A DNA stretch of 64,000 bases from an uncultured Maricaulis sp. (GTDB lineage: Bacteria > Pseudomonadota > Alphaproteobacteria > Caulobacterales > Maricaulaceae), in assembly GCF_947259345.1 (NCBI RefSeq), contig NZ_CAMYLS010000005.1, positions 186,001 to 250,000 on the forward strand, written 5' to 3'. This document shows positions 47,545-54,622 of the stretch, piece by piece (positions within the stretch are counted from its first letter, which is position 1; every line of letters begins with the position of its first letter). A program made the position numbers and the translations under genes. Under the pieces are notes generated by a model. The model made no database searches and had not been told where the DNA came from. It saw only the letters and a list, made by a program, of their open reading frames with translations.

Positions 47545-47717
47545 AACGCTCACCCTTGCGCTTCGACCCGATGTCCGCACCGGCTCGATACCGTGTTCCA
47601 CAATCCGTCCAGCGCGATGCAGACTCCATGCCTGCAACGACGCACTCCGCCCGTAACGGATCCTTGCCTACCGAATACGGCAAATTTCAGGAGGTGATAA
47701 CCGCAAATACTGCGCGA

Positions 47718-48401
47718 TCACGCATCGTCATTGTGCGCGACCGAGTGTGGCGCGACTTCCTCGACCACATCCCAATGCTCGACGATCCGCCCTGCTTCCA
47801 GGCGCAGGAGATCACAAGCCCGATAAGTCGCGCCGTCCATGTCGAAGCAGGAGAAGACGGCGACATAGGCGCCTTCCCCAACGACATCATCGACGCCATG
47901 ATACGTCAGATTCGGTCGCGGGCTGCGACGTGCGACGAGTGCATCATAGCCTTCTGCACGGCAGCTGGAACCGGCCGAATGAGACACGAAACGGCCACGG
48001 TCGATAAAGGCGTCACGATGCTGCGTACCGCCCCCCTGAACGACCATTTTGATAAATGCGCGCACCTGCGCCTTGTTAAGCGACGCCTCGTCCTCCAGGC
48101 GCGGGTCCGGCTCGGCGGCTGCTGAAGCAGCACTGTAGGTTCCGCTTGGCGAGAACCGCGCCGACACCTGGCGCCTGACGGACATCAAACCGGCTGCATC
48201 GCGGCGAACCAGGCTCATCGTCACCCAGACATCGCCGCCGTCCGCCGTTTCATGCACGGAATGCATGAAAACGTCTGCTCCGTCCTGAAGCACGCGAGCG
48301 ACGCTGAATCCGAAATTGGGAGGCGGATCCGGCTGCTGCGAAGGTCCGGCTCCTGATAGTCCGCTTGCCGACCGTCCAGGCGTTTTGAAATAATCTGCCA
48401 A
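47718..48401 (-). CDS. SnoaL/NTF2-like protein with an apparent truncated tandem domain
   Basis: 227 residues from a TTG at 48401. The second half (about 105-220) is a SnoaL-type NTF2 fold: NKAQVRAFIKMVVQGG, VVGEGAYVAVFSCFDMDG and the signature-like LLRLEAGRIVEHWDVVEEV. The first half (about 28-90, VARVLQDGADVFMHSVHE, then VTMSLVRRDAAGLMSVRR) looks like only the sheet part of a second copy without its helices. Family members are enzymes or binding proteins with no common reaction. It is inserted between ybgC and tolQ. A CCCCTG/CAGGGG hairpin covers part of its GGGGGAG ribosome site. Confidence 0.7.
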   Translation of the reverse strand: MADYFKTPGRSASGLSGAGPSQQPDPPPNFGFSVARVLQDGADVFMHSVHETADGGDVWVTMSLVRRDAAGLMSVRRQVSARFSPSGTYSAASAAAEPDPRLEDEASLNKAQVRAFIKMVVQGGGTQHRDAFIDRGRFVSHSAGSSCRAEGYDALVARRSPRPNLTYHGVDDVVGEGAYVAVFSCFDMDGATYRACDLLRLEAGRIVEHWDVVEEVAPHSVAHNDDA

Positions 48402-48492
48402 ACACTCCCCCTGTTCTTTCAGGGGTACCGACCCGTCACATTACACGCAAGTTATCTTCGACCTTGATGCCAAAAATGTATGCAAATGCGAA

Positions 48493-48957
48493 TTATTCCG
48501 AGGCAATAGGCAAGACGAAATCGCGCCACTGCTTTTGCATCCATTCAGGCGGCCGCTTCGCTCGCCCCGCACCGTCAATACACACGGCCTGAACCGATGC
48601 GGTTGCGATCACCTCACCCTCGCGAGTCAATGCCTGCTCCATCATGAGGCGGGCACCCATCTGTGGCTTGAAACGGGTTTCGACAATCAGCACATCATCG
48701 ACCCGCGCCGCGCGGATGAATTCGATCCCCATGCGACGCACAGCAAAGGCAAGAGACGGCTCCATGGCCGCCAGTTCGGAATGGTGAATGCCGCAGGCAC
48801 GCAGGCTTTCAGTGCGACCCCTCTCGAAGAAGTGGAGGTAGCGCGCGTGATAGACAACACCGGAGAAGTCGGTGTCTTCGTAATAGACACGGACCGGAAG
48901 CCGGTGCGCCTTGTCGGAACCGAATTGACCGCTGGCCGGTTGAAGAAGCTTGCTCAT
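48493..48957 (-). CDS. ybgC: YbgC-type acyl-CoA thioesterase of the Tol-Pal cluster
   Basis: 154 residues from the ATG at 48957, fixed by its ATGA overlap with the ruvB stop. Hot-dog fold with [29 protein letters not shown]; Asp30 matches the catalytic Asp of E. coli YbgC. It hydrolyses short- or long-chain acyl thioesters and is linked to phospholipid metabolism. It stands at the usual junction of the ruv and tol genes. Confidence 0.93.
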   Translation of the reverse strand: MSKLLQPASGQFGSDKAHRLPVRVYYEDTDFSGVVYHARYLHFFERGRTESLRACGIHHSELAAMEPSLAFAVRRMGIEFIRAARVDDVLIVETRFKPQMGARLMMEQALTREGEVIATASVQAVCIDGAGRAKRPPEWMQKQWRDFVLPIASE

Positions 48958-50009
48958 TTGCCGAACAAGCCTCCCGGGTTGCCATTGCCGACCTGGGGCG
49001 GCGTCAGTCCGAGATGATCCCACGCACGGGCAGCAGCGAGGCGACCGCGCGGAGTCCGCTGGATGAAACCCTGCTGGATAAGAAAGGGCTCGACCACGTC
49101 CTCCAGGGCGTCACGGGCTTCGGCGAGCGCGGCTGCCAGGGTTTCGACACCGACCGGACCACCACCAAAACTCTCGATCAAGGCCTTGAGGTAACGCCGG
49201 TCGAGACTGTCCAGTCCGATCTCATCCACTTCAAGGCGCTTGAGCGCGCGATCCGCGACGGCATCGGTAATTTGCTGCGCATCTTCCGCCTCGGCGAAAT
49301 CCCGAACCCGACGCAGGAGACGACCAGCGACCCGCGGCGTGCCGCGCGCCCGTCGCGCGATTTCACGCGCGCCGTCCGGTGTGGCTTCAATCCCGAGCTT
49401 CGCCGCCGCGCGGGTAACGATGAAGCCCAGCTCGGCCTCATCATAAAATTCGAGTCGCACCGGGACGCCGAAGCGATCTCGCAACGGCGTCGCCAGCAAG
49501 CCGGCGCGAGTCGTCGCGCCGACAAGAGTAAAGGGGGGCAATTCGATCCGGACTGTCCGGGCGGACGGCCCCTCGCCAATCACCAGGTCGAGGCAGTAAT
49601 CCTCCATGGCTGGATAAAGGATCTCCTCAACTGCCGGCGCAAGTCGGTGAATTTCGTCGATGAAGAGCACATCGCGCGGTTCGAGATTGGTCAGGATGGC
49701 CGCCAGGTCGCCGGCCTTGGCAATCACCGGGCCGGACGTCGCCCGAAAGCCGACACCCATTTCCCGCGCCACGATCTGGGCCAGCGTTGTCTTGCCTAGC
49801 CCGGGCGGGCCGGACAACAGAACATGATCGAGTGCCTCCTCACGGCGACGCGCCGCCTCAACAAAGACTTTGAGATTGGCGATGGCAGCCTTCTGTCCGA
49901 CAAAATCGGCGAAGGAGAGCGGGCGCAAGGCCCGATCGCGGCCGTCACTGGGTTGCATGTCTTGGTCAACAAGGCGGTCTTCGCCGGGCGGGTCGAGGGC
50001 GTCAGTCAT
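48954..50009 (-). CDS. ruvB: Holliday junction branch-migration ATPase RuvB
   Basis: Hexameric AAA+ motor that with RuvA moves Holliday junctions. The 351-residue protein has [11 protein letters not shown], Walker [11 protein letters not shown], Walker B FIDEIHRL, sensor 1 [19 protein letters not shown], the arginine finger in that last segment, and the C-terminal winged helix with [21 protein letters not shown]. Length is normal. It overlaps ybgC by 4 bp and follows ruvA by about 87 bp. Confidence 0.97.
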   Translation of the reverse strand: MTDALDPPGEDRLVDQDMQPSDGRDRALRPLSFADFVGQKAAIANLKVFVEAARRREEALDHVLLSGPPGLGKTTLAQIVAREMGVGFRATSGPVIAKAGDLAAILTNLEPRDVLFIDEIHRLAPAVEEILYPAMEDYCLDLVIGEGPSARTVRIELPPFTLVGATTRAGLLATPLRDRFGVPVRLEFYDEAELGFIVTRAAAKLGIEATPDGAREIARRARGTPRVAGRLLRRVRDFAEAEDAQQITDAVADRALKRLEVDEIGLDSLDRRYLKALIESFGGGPVGVETLAAALAEARDALEDVVEPFLIQQGFIQRTPRGRLAAARAWDHLGLTPPQVGNGNPGGLFGK

Positions 50010-50096
50010 GATCGGCGGGATTTATCGTGATCCGCGCACCCGCGTCCATCCGGACACAGGTGACACGTCGAAACGAACGCTCGAACGGATAAGAAA

Positions 50097-50738
50097 TCAT
50101 GGCGCTAGCTCCTTCAGGGACAGGCGAATGACATCGCCTAGCGCCGCTTCATCGCCCAGGTCTCGCAGGGTCGTGGCAACGGCCTGCCGGGCCGCGCTTT
50201 CGTTATAGCCCAGATTAATCAGGGCGGAGACGGCATCGTCACGCGCAGCGCTATCGCCGCCGCGCACGACCGGGCTCGCCGGCATTGCCTCGCCGGTAGC
50301 GCCGTGGACAGGCAAGCCGATCAAGAAACTACGGCCGCTTGGCGGGGCCTTGTCCTTGAGCTCGGTCGCGATCCGGGTCGCCAGCTTTGGACCAACCCCC
50401 TTTGCCCGGGCGAAGGTGGCCTTGTCTCCCAGGGCGGCTGCGTTGGCGATTTCGCTGACCGGAACCGTATCGAGTATGGCGAAGGCCGCTTTCGCACCGA
50501 CACCCTGGATGTTTTGCAAATGAACAAACCAGGCGCGTTCAATATCATCGATGAAGCCGAACAGCTTGAAAGCGTCTTCGCGAACATACGTTTCAATCTG
50601 CAAGACGATGTCCTGACCCGGCTCGAGCCGCGCCAGCGTTCGAGCGCCTGCGCCGACCAGATAGCCGACGCCGTTGACCTCAAGCACCAACTCATCCGCT
50701 CCGAGCGCTTCGACCCGCCCCTTCAGCATTCCGATCAT
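50097..50738 (-). CDS. ruvA: Holliday junction DNA-binding protein RuvA
   Basis: 213 residues: an OB-fold N-domain (MIGMLKGRVEALGADELVLEVNGVGY), a middle domain with two helix-hairpin-helix motifs (LQNIQGVGAKAAFAIL and AKGVGPKLATRIATELKDK), and a C-terminal three-helix domain (VSALINLGYNESAARQAV) that contacts RuvB. It targets RuvB to four-way junctions. The start overlaps the ruvC stop as ATGA. Confidence 0.96.
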   Translation of the reverse strand: MIGMLKGRVEALGADELVLEVNGVGYLVGAGARTLARLEPGQDIVLQIETYVREDAFKLFGFIDDIERAWFVHLQNIQGVGAKAAFAILDTVPVSEIANAAALGDKATFARAKGVGPKLATRIATELKDKAPPSGRSFLIGLPVHGATGEAMPASPVVRGGDSAARDDAVSALINLGYNESAARQAVATTLRDLGDEAALGDVIRLSLKELAP

Positions 50739-51235
50739 GCGGCACTCCCGATACGCGATGCCCGTCTGTGATGGGCATGACAGATAGCGACCGCAAGCGC
50801 ATCGGCAGCGTCGGCCGTCGCCTTTGTTCCTGGCAGGAGGATACCGACCATGGCAGCGACCTGAACCTTGTCGGCCGCTCCGGTTCCTACTACGGATTTC
50901 TTGACCAGGCGCGCCGCGTACTCGGCAACCGGCAAGCCCGCCTGCGCCGGAGCTAGCAACGCCGCCGCCCGGGCATGACCCAGTTTGAGCGCAGAGGAAG
51001 CATTGGCGGCCATGAAGGCCTCCTCGATCGCCGCTTCGTCCGGCTGGTACGACTCCACAAGCGCGTTCACCCCCGTAAAAATATGCGACAGCCGCTCACT
51101 CAGGGGTGCGCTCGTGGCCGGCGTGATGACGCCATGGGCGATAGCGCGGAGGCTCGAGCCTTCGACGGTCACTACGCCCCAGCCCATTCGACGGAGGCCG
51201 GGGTCAATTCCCAGTATTCGCACGGATAACGCCAT
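50735..51235 (-). CDS. ruvC: Crossover-junction endodeoxyribonuclease RuvC
   Basis: Resolves Holliday junctions. 166 residues from the ATG at 51235. RNase H-like fold with VRILGIDPGLRRMGWGVV (catalytic Asp11), AAIEEAFMAANASSALKLGHARA (catalytic Glu) and the C-terminal ADAADALAVAICHAHH (the last two acidic residues). Length is normal. It is the first gene of the ruvCAB unit and has a LexA-type box 45 bp upstream, so SOS induction is likely. Confidence 0.96.
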   Translation of the reverse strand: MALSVRILGIDPGLRRMGWGVVTVEGSSLRAIAHGVITPATSAPLSERLSHIFTGVNALVESYQPDEAAIEEAFMAANASSALKLGHARAAALLAPAQAGLPVAEYAARLVKKSVVGTGAADKVQVAAMVGILLPGTKATADAADALAVAICHAHHRRASRIGSAA

Positions 51236-51552
51236 TCGCCCCTCCCGGATGCGTCTACCTAACACCAGCCTAGGCGACGGAACAAGACGAGAACGACGCC
51301 CCGTACCCACTTCAGCTCATGACACTCTCGCCTTGCGAATAGCTCTCATCCGCGATCTGAGCGCAGTGCAAACAATTCTCATGCGCACTTTTCTTGCAAT
51401 TCATTATCGAGAATACTTCTATACACCTGAATTAATGAGATTTATTTTCTTGAACTTTCAATTGCCCAGGCCCCGAGCTCTGCTTAGACTTTCAACGAAA
51501 TCAAGTGGAACGCGTTCTGCGGTCCGAATTTTGACACTGGGGAATTTAAGTC
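51236..51552. other. Intergenic region with an SOS box and an AT-rich block
   Basis: 317 bp between divergent ruvC and the first repeat-protein gene. The ruvC side holds the LexA-type box at 51280-51294. From about 51380 to 51470 the DNA becomes strikingly AT-rich compared with the rest of the window; it probably carries the promoter of the repeat-protein genes. A TTAA-N7-TATT near-match to a CtrA site is at 51432-51446. I see no confident -35/-10 pair, RNA gene or reading frame. Confidence 0.6.
51280..51294 (-). promoter_or_regulatory. LexA (SOS) box of ruvCAB
   Basis: On the minus strand GTTCTCGTCTTGTTC: two GTTC half-sites separated by exactly 7 bases, the alphaproteobacterial LexA consensus GTTC-N7-GTTC. 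It is 45 bp upstream of the ruvC start, a normal operator position. Confidence 0.8.
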
Positions 51553-51888
51553 ATGGCCAAAAAAGGCAAGATCAGTCGCCGCTCCTTCCTGACCCGCGTT
51601 GCGGGCGGAACCGTCGCAACAGGCGCCATTGCAACCGTTGCCGGCGCTGCCGTCGTACAACGCTATGCGGACGCGGATCCGGTTGACGGCGTCGCCCGTA
51701 CCGGCATCACTGATGTCGACCCGAATGACTATGCCAACCACGGCTCCAGCCGCACCGGTCGCACAGACAGCGACAGCGGCGCCTGCGCCGACCAGGCCGG
51801 CTATGGCCGCGGCAATACCGGCTACACCGACAGTGACAGCTCCGGCTGTACGGATCCGGGTGGTCGCGGTCGCGGACCGAGCCTTTAA
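51553..51888 (+). CDS. Tat-exported TDSD-repeat protein 1 (short paralogue)
   Basis: 111 residues. Twin-arginine signal: MAKKGK-ISRRSFLTRVAG with Arg9-Arg10 and an Ala/Gly-rich hydrophobic stretch to about residue 35. The mature part begins VVQRYADADPVDG and then has one degenerate (TGITDVDPNDYANH) and two better copies (TGRTDSDSGACADQAGYGRG and TGYTDSDSSGCTDPGGRGRG) of a repeat shared with the next two genes. Each of the two good copies holds one Cys. No known family is recognised. It has its own terminator, so it may be expressed apart from the other two. The DNA in front is AT-rich. Confidence 0.85.
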   Translation: MAKKGKISRRSFLTRVAGGTVATGAIATVAGAAVVQRYADADPVDGVARTGITDVDPNDYANHGSSRTGRTDSDSGACADQAGYGRGNTGYTDSDSSGCTDPGGRGRGPSL

Positions 51889-51896
51889 GACACTTC

Positions 51897-51925
51897 ACGA
51901 CGGCGCCCACGGGCGCCGTCGTTTT
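51897..51925 (+). terminator. Terminator after TDSD-repeat gene 1
   Basis: ACGACGGCGCCC at 51897-51908 and GGGCGCCGTCGT at 51911-51922 form a perfect stem with a minimal loop, followed by TTT. Confidence 0.88.
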
Positions 51926-51991
51926 ATCTCAATCGTGAGGGACAGGGGGTAATTCTTGGGGGATTGCCCGACACGACAACGAGGTAGTTAA

Positions 51992-52552
51992 ATGGCCAAG
52001 AAGGGCAAACTCAGCCGCCGCTCATTTTTGACCCGCGTCGCTGGAACCGCCATTGCCACGGGCGCAGCCGGAACGATTACGGGCGCCTCCATTGCCCAGA
52101 ACCATACCGGTCGCACCGATTCCGACAGCGGTAGTTACGCCGACCGCGCCGGTTACGGACGCACAGGCGCCACCGACGCGGACTCCGGTCGCAATGCCGA
52201 CCGTGCCGGTTACGGACGCGGCAGCTCCGGCGTGACGGACAGCGACACCGGTACTTATGCTGACCCGGTCGGAAATGGCCGCGGTCGTTCGGGGATCACA
52301 GACAGCGACTCGGGATCCTATGCGGACCCGGCCGGAAATGGGCGCGGGCGTCGAAGCTCTGGTATCACTGACAGTGATACGGGCGCCTATGCTGACCCGG
52401 TTGGCAACGGTCGCGGTCGCTCCGGAATTACCGACAGCGACTCCGGTGCCTATGCTGATCCGGCTGGAAATGGACGCGGACGTCGATCCTGCACCGACAG
52501 CGACACAGGCGCCTATGCAGATCCCGTCGGCCGCGGCGATCGCTGCCGCTGA
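51992..52552 (+). CDS. Tat-exported TDSD-repeat protein 2
   Basis: 186 residues. The Tat signal is nearly identical to that of paralogue 1 (SRRSFLTRVAG at 8-18), with a hydrophobic core to about residue 35 and no lipobox Cys. From residue 39 to the end there are seven copies of a ~20-residue unit with consensus TDSDTGxYADPxGxGRG. Residues 79-122 and 123-166 are a 44-residue duplication of a two-unit block with only three differences. The last copy differs: it starts SCTDSD and ends GDRCR, giving two cysteines that could form a disulfide cap. The mature protein is almost only repeat, with many Asp and Arg. Function unknown; no homologous family recognised. Confidence 0.85.
   Translation: MAKKGKLSRRSFLTRVAGTAIATGAAGTITGASIAQNHTGRTDSDSGSYADRAGYGRTGATDADSGRNADRAGYGRGSSGVTDSDTGTYADPVGNGRGRSGITDSDSGSYADPAGNGRGRRSSGITDSDTGAYADPVGNGRGRSGITDSDSGAYADPAGNGRGRRSCTDSDTGAYADPVGRGDRCR
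52106..52549 (+). repeat. Seven-copy coding repeat in TDSD-repeat gene 2
   Basis: Seven in-frame copies of a 57-69 bp unit. The duplicated two-unit blocks are 52226-52357 and 52358-52489 (132 bp each). They code for 41 of 44 identical residues but differ at many third codon positions (for example the TDSD codons are spelt in several ways), which points to selection on the protein rather than recent DNA slippage. Confidence 0.85.
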
Positions 52553-52607
52553 GTTTTGGCCCGGTCGGCCGACACCGTCGGTACCGACCCCGCCTATGGA
52601 GGCTTGA

Positions 52608-53162
52608 ATGGCCAAACGAGGACAACTCTCCCGCCGCTCTTTCCTGACTCGCGTTGCCGGGGCCGCTGTCGTAACCGGCGCCGCGGGAACCGTGGCGGGC
52701 TGCGCAACAACTGGCTACACCGACACTGACACAGGGCGCTATGCCGACCCCGCTGGCGCTGGTCGCGGTGGTTACGGCACGACCGGGGTCACCGACAGTG
52801 ATACCGGTCGTTATGCCGATCCGGTTGGCAACGGTCGCGGCGGCGGCATCACCGATGCCGATTCCGGTCGCTATGCTGACCCGGTTGGCGGCGGTCGAGG
52901 TGGCGGCGTCACGGATTCCGATACCGGCAACTATGCCGACCCGGCAGGGCGCGGCCGAGGCAGTTCCGGCATCACTGACAGCGATACTGGCAGCTATGCC
53001 GATCCCGTCGGTCGCGGTCGCGGCGGCGGTGGGCGCGGTGTGACTGACAGTGACAGCGGACGCTATGCCGACCCGGTGGGCGGCGGCCGTGGCGGTCGCT
53101 CCTGCACCGACAGCGATACCGGCACTTATGCTGACCCGGTCGGCGGAGGCCGGCGCTGCTGA
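52608..53162 (+). CDS. Tat-exported TDSD-repeat lipoprotein 3
   Basis: 184 residues, third paralogue. The Tat signal (SRRSFLTRVAG at 8-18) ends in TVAGC with Cys32 in a good lipobox, so unlike the other two it is probably lipid-anchored. From residue 35 on it has seven copies of the same unit (TDSDTGRYADPVGNGRG and variants) joined by Gly/Arg-rich linkers such as RGRGGGGRG. The last copy again has a Cys at its start (SCTDSD) and a terminal Cys (GGGRRC). A GGAGG site lies before the ATG. Only 55 bp without a terminator separate it from gene 2, so these two are probably co-transcribed. Confidence 0.85.
   Translation: MAKRGQLSRRSFLTRVAGAAVVTGAAGTVAGCATTGYTDTDTGRYADPAGAGRGGYGTTGVTDSDTGRYADPVGNGRGGGITDADSGRYADPVGGGRGGGVTDSDTGNYADPAGRGRGSSGITDSDTGSYADPVGRGRGGGGRGVTDSDSGRYADPVGGGRGGRSCTDSDTGTYADPVGGGRRC
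52710..53159 (+). repeat. Seven-copy coding repeat in TDSD-repeat gene 3
   Basis: Seven in-frame copies of the same TDSDTGxYADPxGxGRG unit, with linkers of 0-6 extra Gly/Arg/Ser residues. Copies vary at synonymous positions, as in gene 2. The final, cysteine-flanked copy is the most alike between genes 2 and 3. Confidence 0.85.
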
Positions 53163-53181
53163 CCTGAAGTCAGTCCCGATC

Positions 53182-53210
53182 AACCCCCGTGCTGCAGCGC
53201 GGGGGTTTTT
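53182..53210 (+). terminator. Terminator after the TDSD-repeat gene cluster
   Basis: AACCCCCG at 53182-53189 pairs with CGGGGGTT at 53200-53207, with an inner GC/GC stem and a G-U pair around a TGCA loop, followed by TTT. Confidence 0.88.
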
Positions 53211-53302
53211 CATGTGTGGCCAAAGCGCGACCATCCGCGCAGGCGACATCGCGAAAGCAACTCGCTAACCTTTTCAAGCACTCAAAGGGGGAGACACACC
53301 AC

Positions 53303-54487
53303 ATGACCGCACCGCTATGGCTGACCGATCCGTTTCGCGCCATGATCGACCCGATCGATCGCGACGCCTTTTTCCGTGACTATCACGAGAAAAAGCCGCT
53401 GATCGTCCACCGTGAGGATCCAGGGCGTTATGCCGGTCTGCTCTCCATCGCCCGCATCGATGACATCATATCCAGCATTGACCTGCGTGAAGGGTCCCTG
53501 GACATGGCCCGGTCGGAACCGCCGGTCAGTCGTGAGGATTACATGTTTGACACCGGTTATGTCGACCGGGGCGGCGTCGCCAACCAGTACCGGAAGGGCG
53601 CAACAGTCATCCTGCCGCAATTACACATGACAGATGCCGTTCTGGGCGAATTCTGCCGGGCCGTGGAATCCATTCTGAGCTGTCACGTCCAGACCAATAT
53701 TTATCTCACGCCTCCCGACAATCAGGGCTTCAACACCCATTATGATGACCATGACGTCTTCGTGCTTCAGATCGAGGGCGAGAAGCTCTGGCGCTTTTAT
53801 GAAACCCCGGTCGAAAACCCCTATCGCGGCGAAGGCTTCCGTCCAGACGCCCATCAAGCCGGCGACCCGGTCGCGGAATTCGTGCTCAAGGCAGGCGAGT
53901 GCATCTATGTCCCGCGCGGCCTGATGCATGACGCGCAGACCCACGGTGATACGGCCTCACTGCACATCACGCTGGGTCTGATCGTGAAGACATGGGCCGA
54001 CTTGATGCTGGAAGCCGTGTCGGAAGTGGCACTGCGCACGCCAGCCATGCGGCGCTCGCTTCCGCCCGGCTTTGCGCATCCAGAATATGATCGCGGCCAG
54101 GCGGCGGAACAATTCAGAGCGCTGACTGATACGCTGGCCCAGGAGATGAGCCTGGACGGGGCGATGGACTTCTTTGTCGACAGCTTTATCCGCTCTCGGG
54201 TACCTAATACCCGGGGTACGATTAGCGGCTACACCGCCCCGGCACGGCCCGGGCAGGCCTTCCGCCTCCGCCCGTTCGTTCCGTGGCGCTTCGCCGGCGA
54301 TGGCGACGAGAATGTCATCATCACCGCTGGCGGCGAAGTTCGCTTCCCGGCCGAAGCCGAAGCTGGACTTCACAAGCTGCTTGATGGGGCCGAAGTCACA
54401 GCGGCAAGTTTCGAAGGTCAGGAAGAGGCTGCGGCAATTGAAACGCTGGGCAAGCTGCACGCTTACGGCCTGACACTTCCAGTCTGA
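53303..54487 (+). CDS. JmjC/cupin-4 family protein (ribosomal oxygenase-like)
   Basis: 394 residues from the ATG at 53303 (AAAGGGGGAG upstream). The cupin-4/JmjC core is visible: KKPLIVHREDPGRYAGLLS, then NTHYDDHDVFVLQIEGEKLWRFYE with the Fe ligands His146 and Asp148 (HxD), and GECIYVPRGLMHDAQTHGDTASLHITLG with His209 as the third ligand. Relatives such as E. coli YcfD/RoxA hydroxylate an arginine of ribosomal protein L16, using Fe(II) and 2-oxoglutarate. The substrate here is not certain. A C-terminal winged-helix-like part follows. Stands alone after the repeat cluster terminator. Confidence 0.88.
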   Translation: MTAPLWLTDPFRAMIDPIDRDAFFRDYHEKKPLIVHREDPGRYAGLLSIARIDDIISSIDLREGSLDMARSEPPVSREDYMFDTGYVDRGGVANQYRKGATVILPQLHMTDAVLGEFCRAVESILSCHVQTNIYLTPPDNQGFNTHYDDHDVFVLQIEGEKLWRFYETPVENPYRGEGFRPDAHQAGDPVAEFVLKAGECIYVPRGLMHDAQTHGDTASLHITLGLIVKTWADLMLEAVSEVALRTPAMRRSLPPGFAHPEYDRGQAAEQFRALTDTLAQEMSLDGAMDFFVDSFIRSRVPNTRGTISGYTAPARPGQAFRLRPFVPWRFAGDGDENVIITAGGEVRFPAEAEAGLHKLLDGAEVTAASFEGQEEAAAIETLGKLHAYGLTLPV

Positions 54488-54579
54488 ATGACGCCCGGCT
54501 CCGGGCTTCAGGTTATAATTCAAAACCAGACGACACCTTGCACACGGTAAGGTTAAAATTCTACATGCGCCTCCCTGAA

Positions 54580-54602
54580 GCGGCCCGGAACATCCGGGCC
54601 GC
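54580..54602 (+). other. Perfect hairpin in the leader of the next gene
   Basis: GCGGCCCGG and CCGGGCCGC form a 9-bp stem around AACAT, ending 20 bp before the ATG at 54623. A weak T-rich stretch (TGCTTGTTTG) follows. It may end the transcript of the JmjC-like gene or affect translation of the downstream gene. Confidence 0.45.
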
Positions 54603-54622
54603 ATGCTTGTTTGCAGGTAGGT

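Noticed and set aside
47689-47698. AGGAGGTGAT, an almost perfect anti-16S ribosome-binding sequence
   Set aside because: No start codon or meaningful reading frame lies at a usable distance downstream; probably chance, although it sits in the tolQ upstream region on the opposite strand.
52106-53159. Regular short repeats that might be a CRISPR array
   Set aside because: The units are in frame, touch each other without unique spacers, vary at synonymous sites and lie within two genes.
52022-53249. Two long open frames on the minus strand across the repeat genes
   Set aside because: They are the antisense of the GC-rich TDSD repeats, so they look repetitive too, but they lack ribosome sites, and the plus-strand frames have Tat signals and clear starts.
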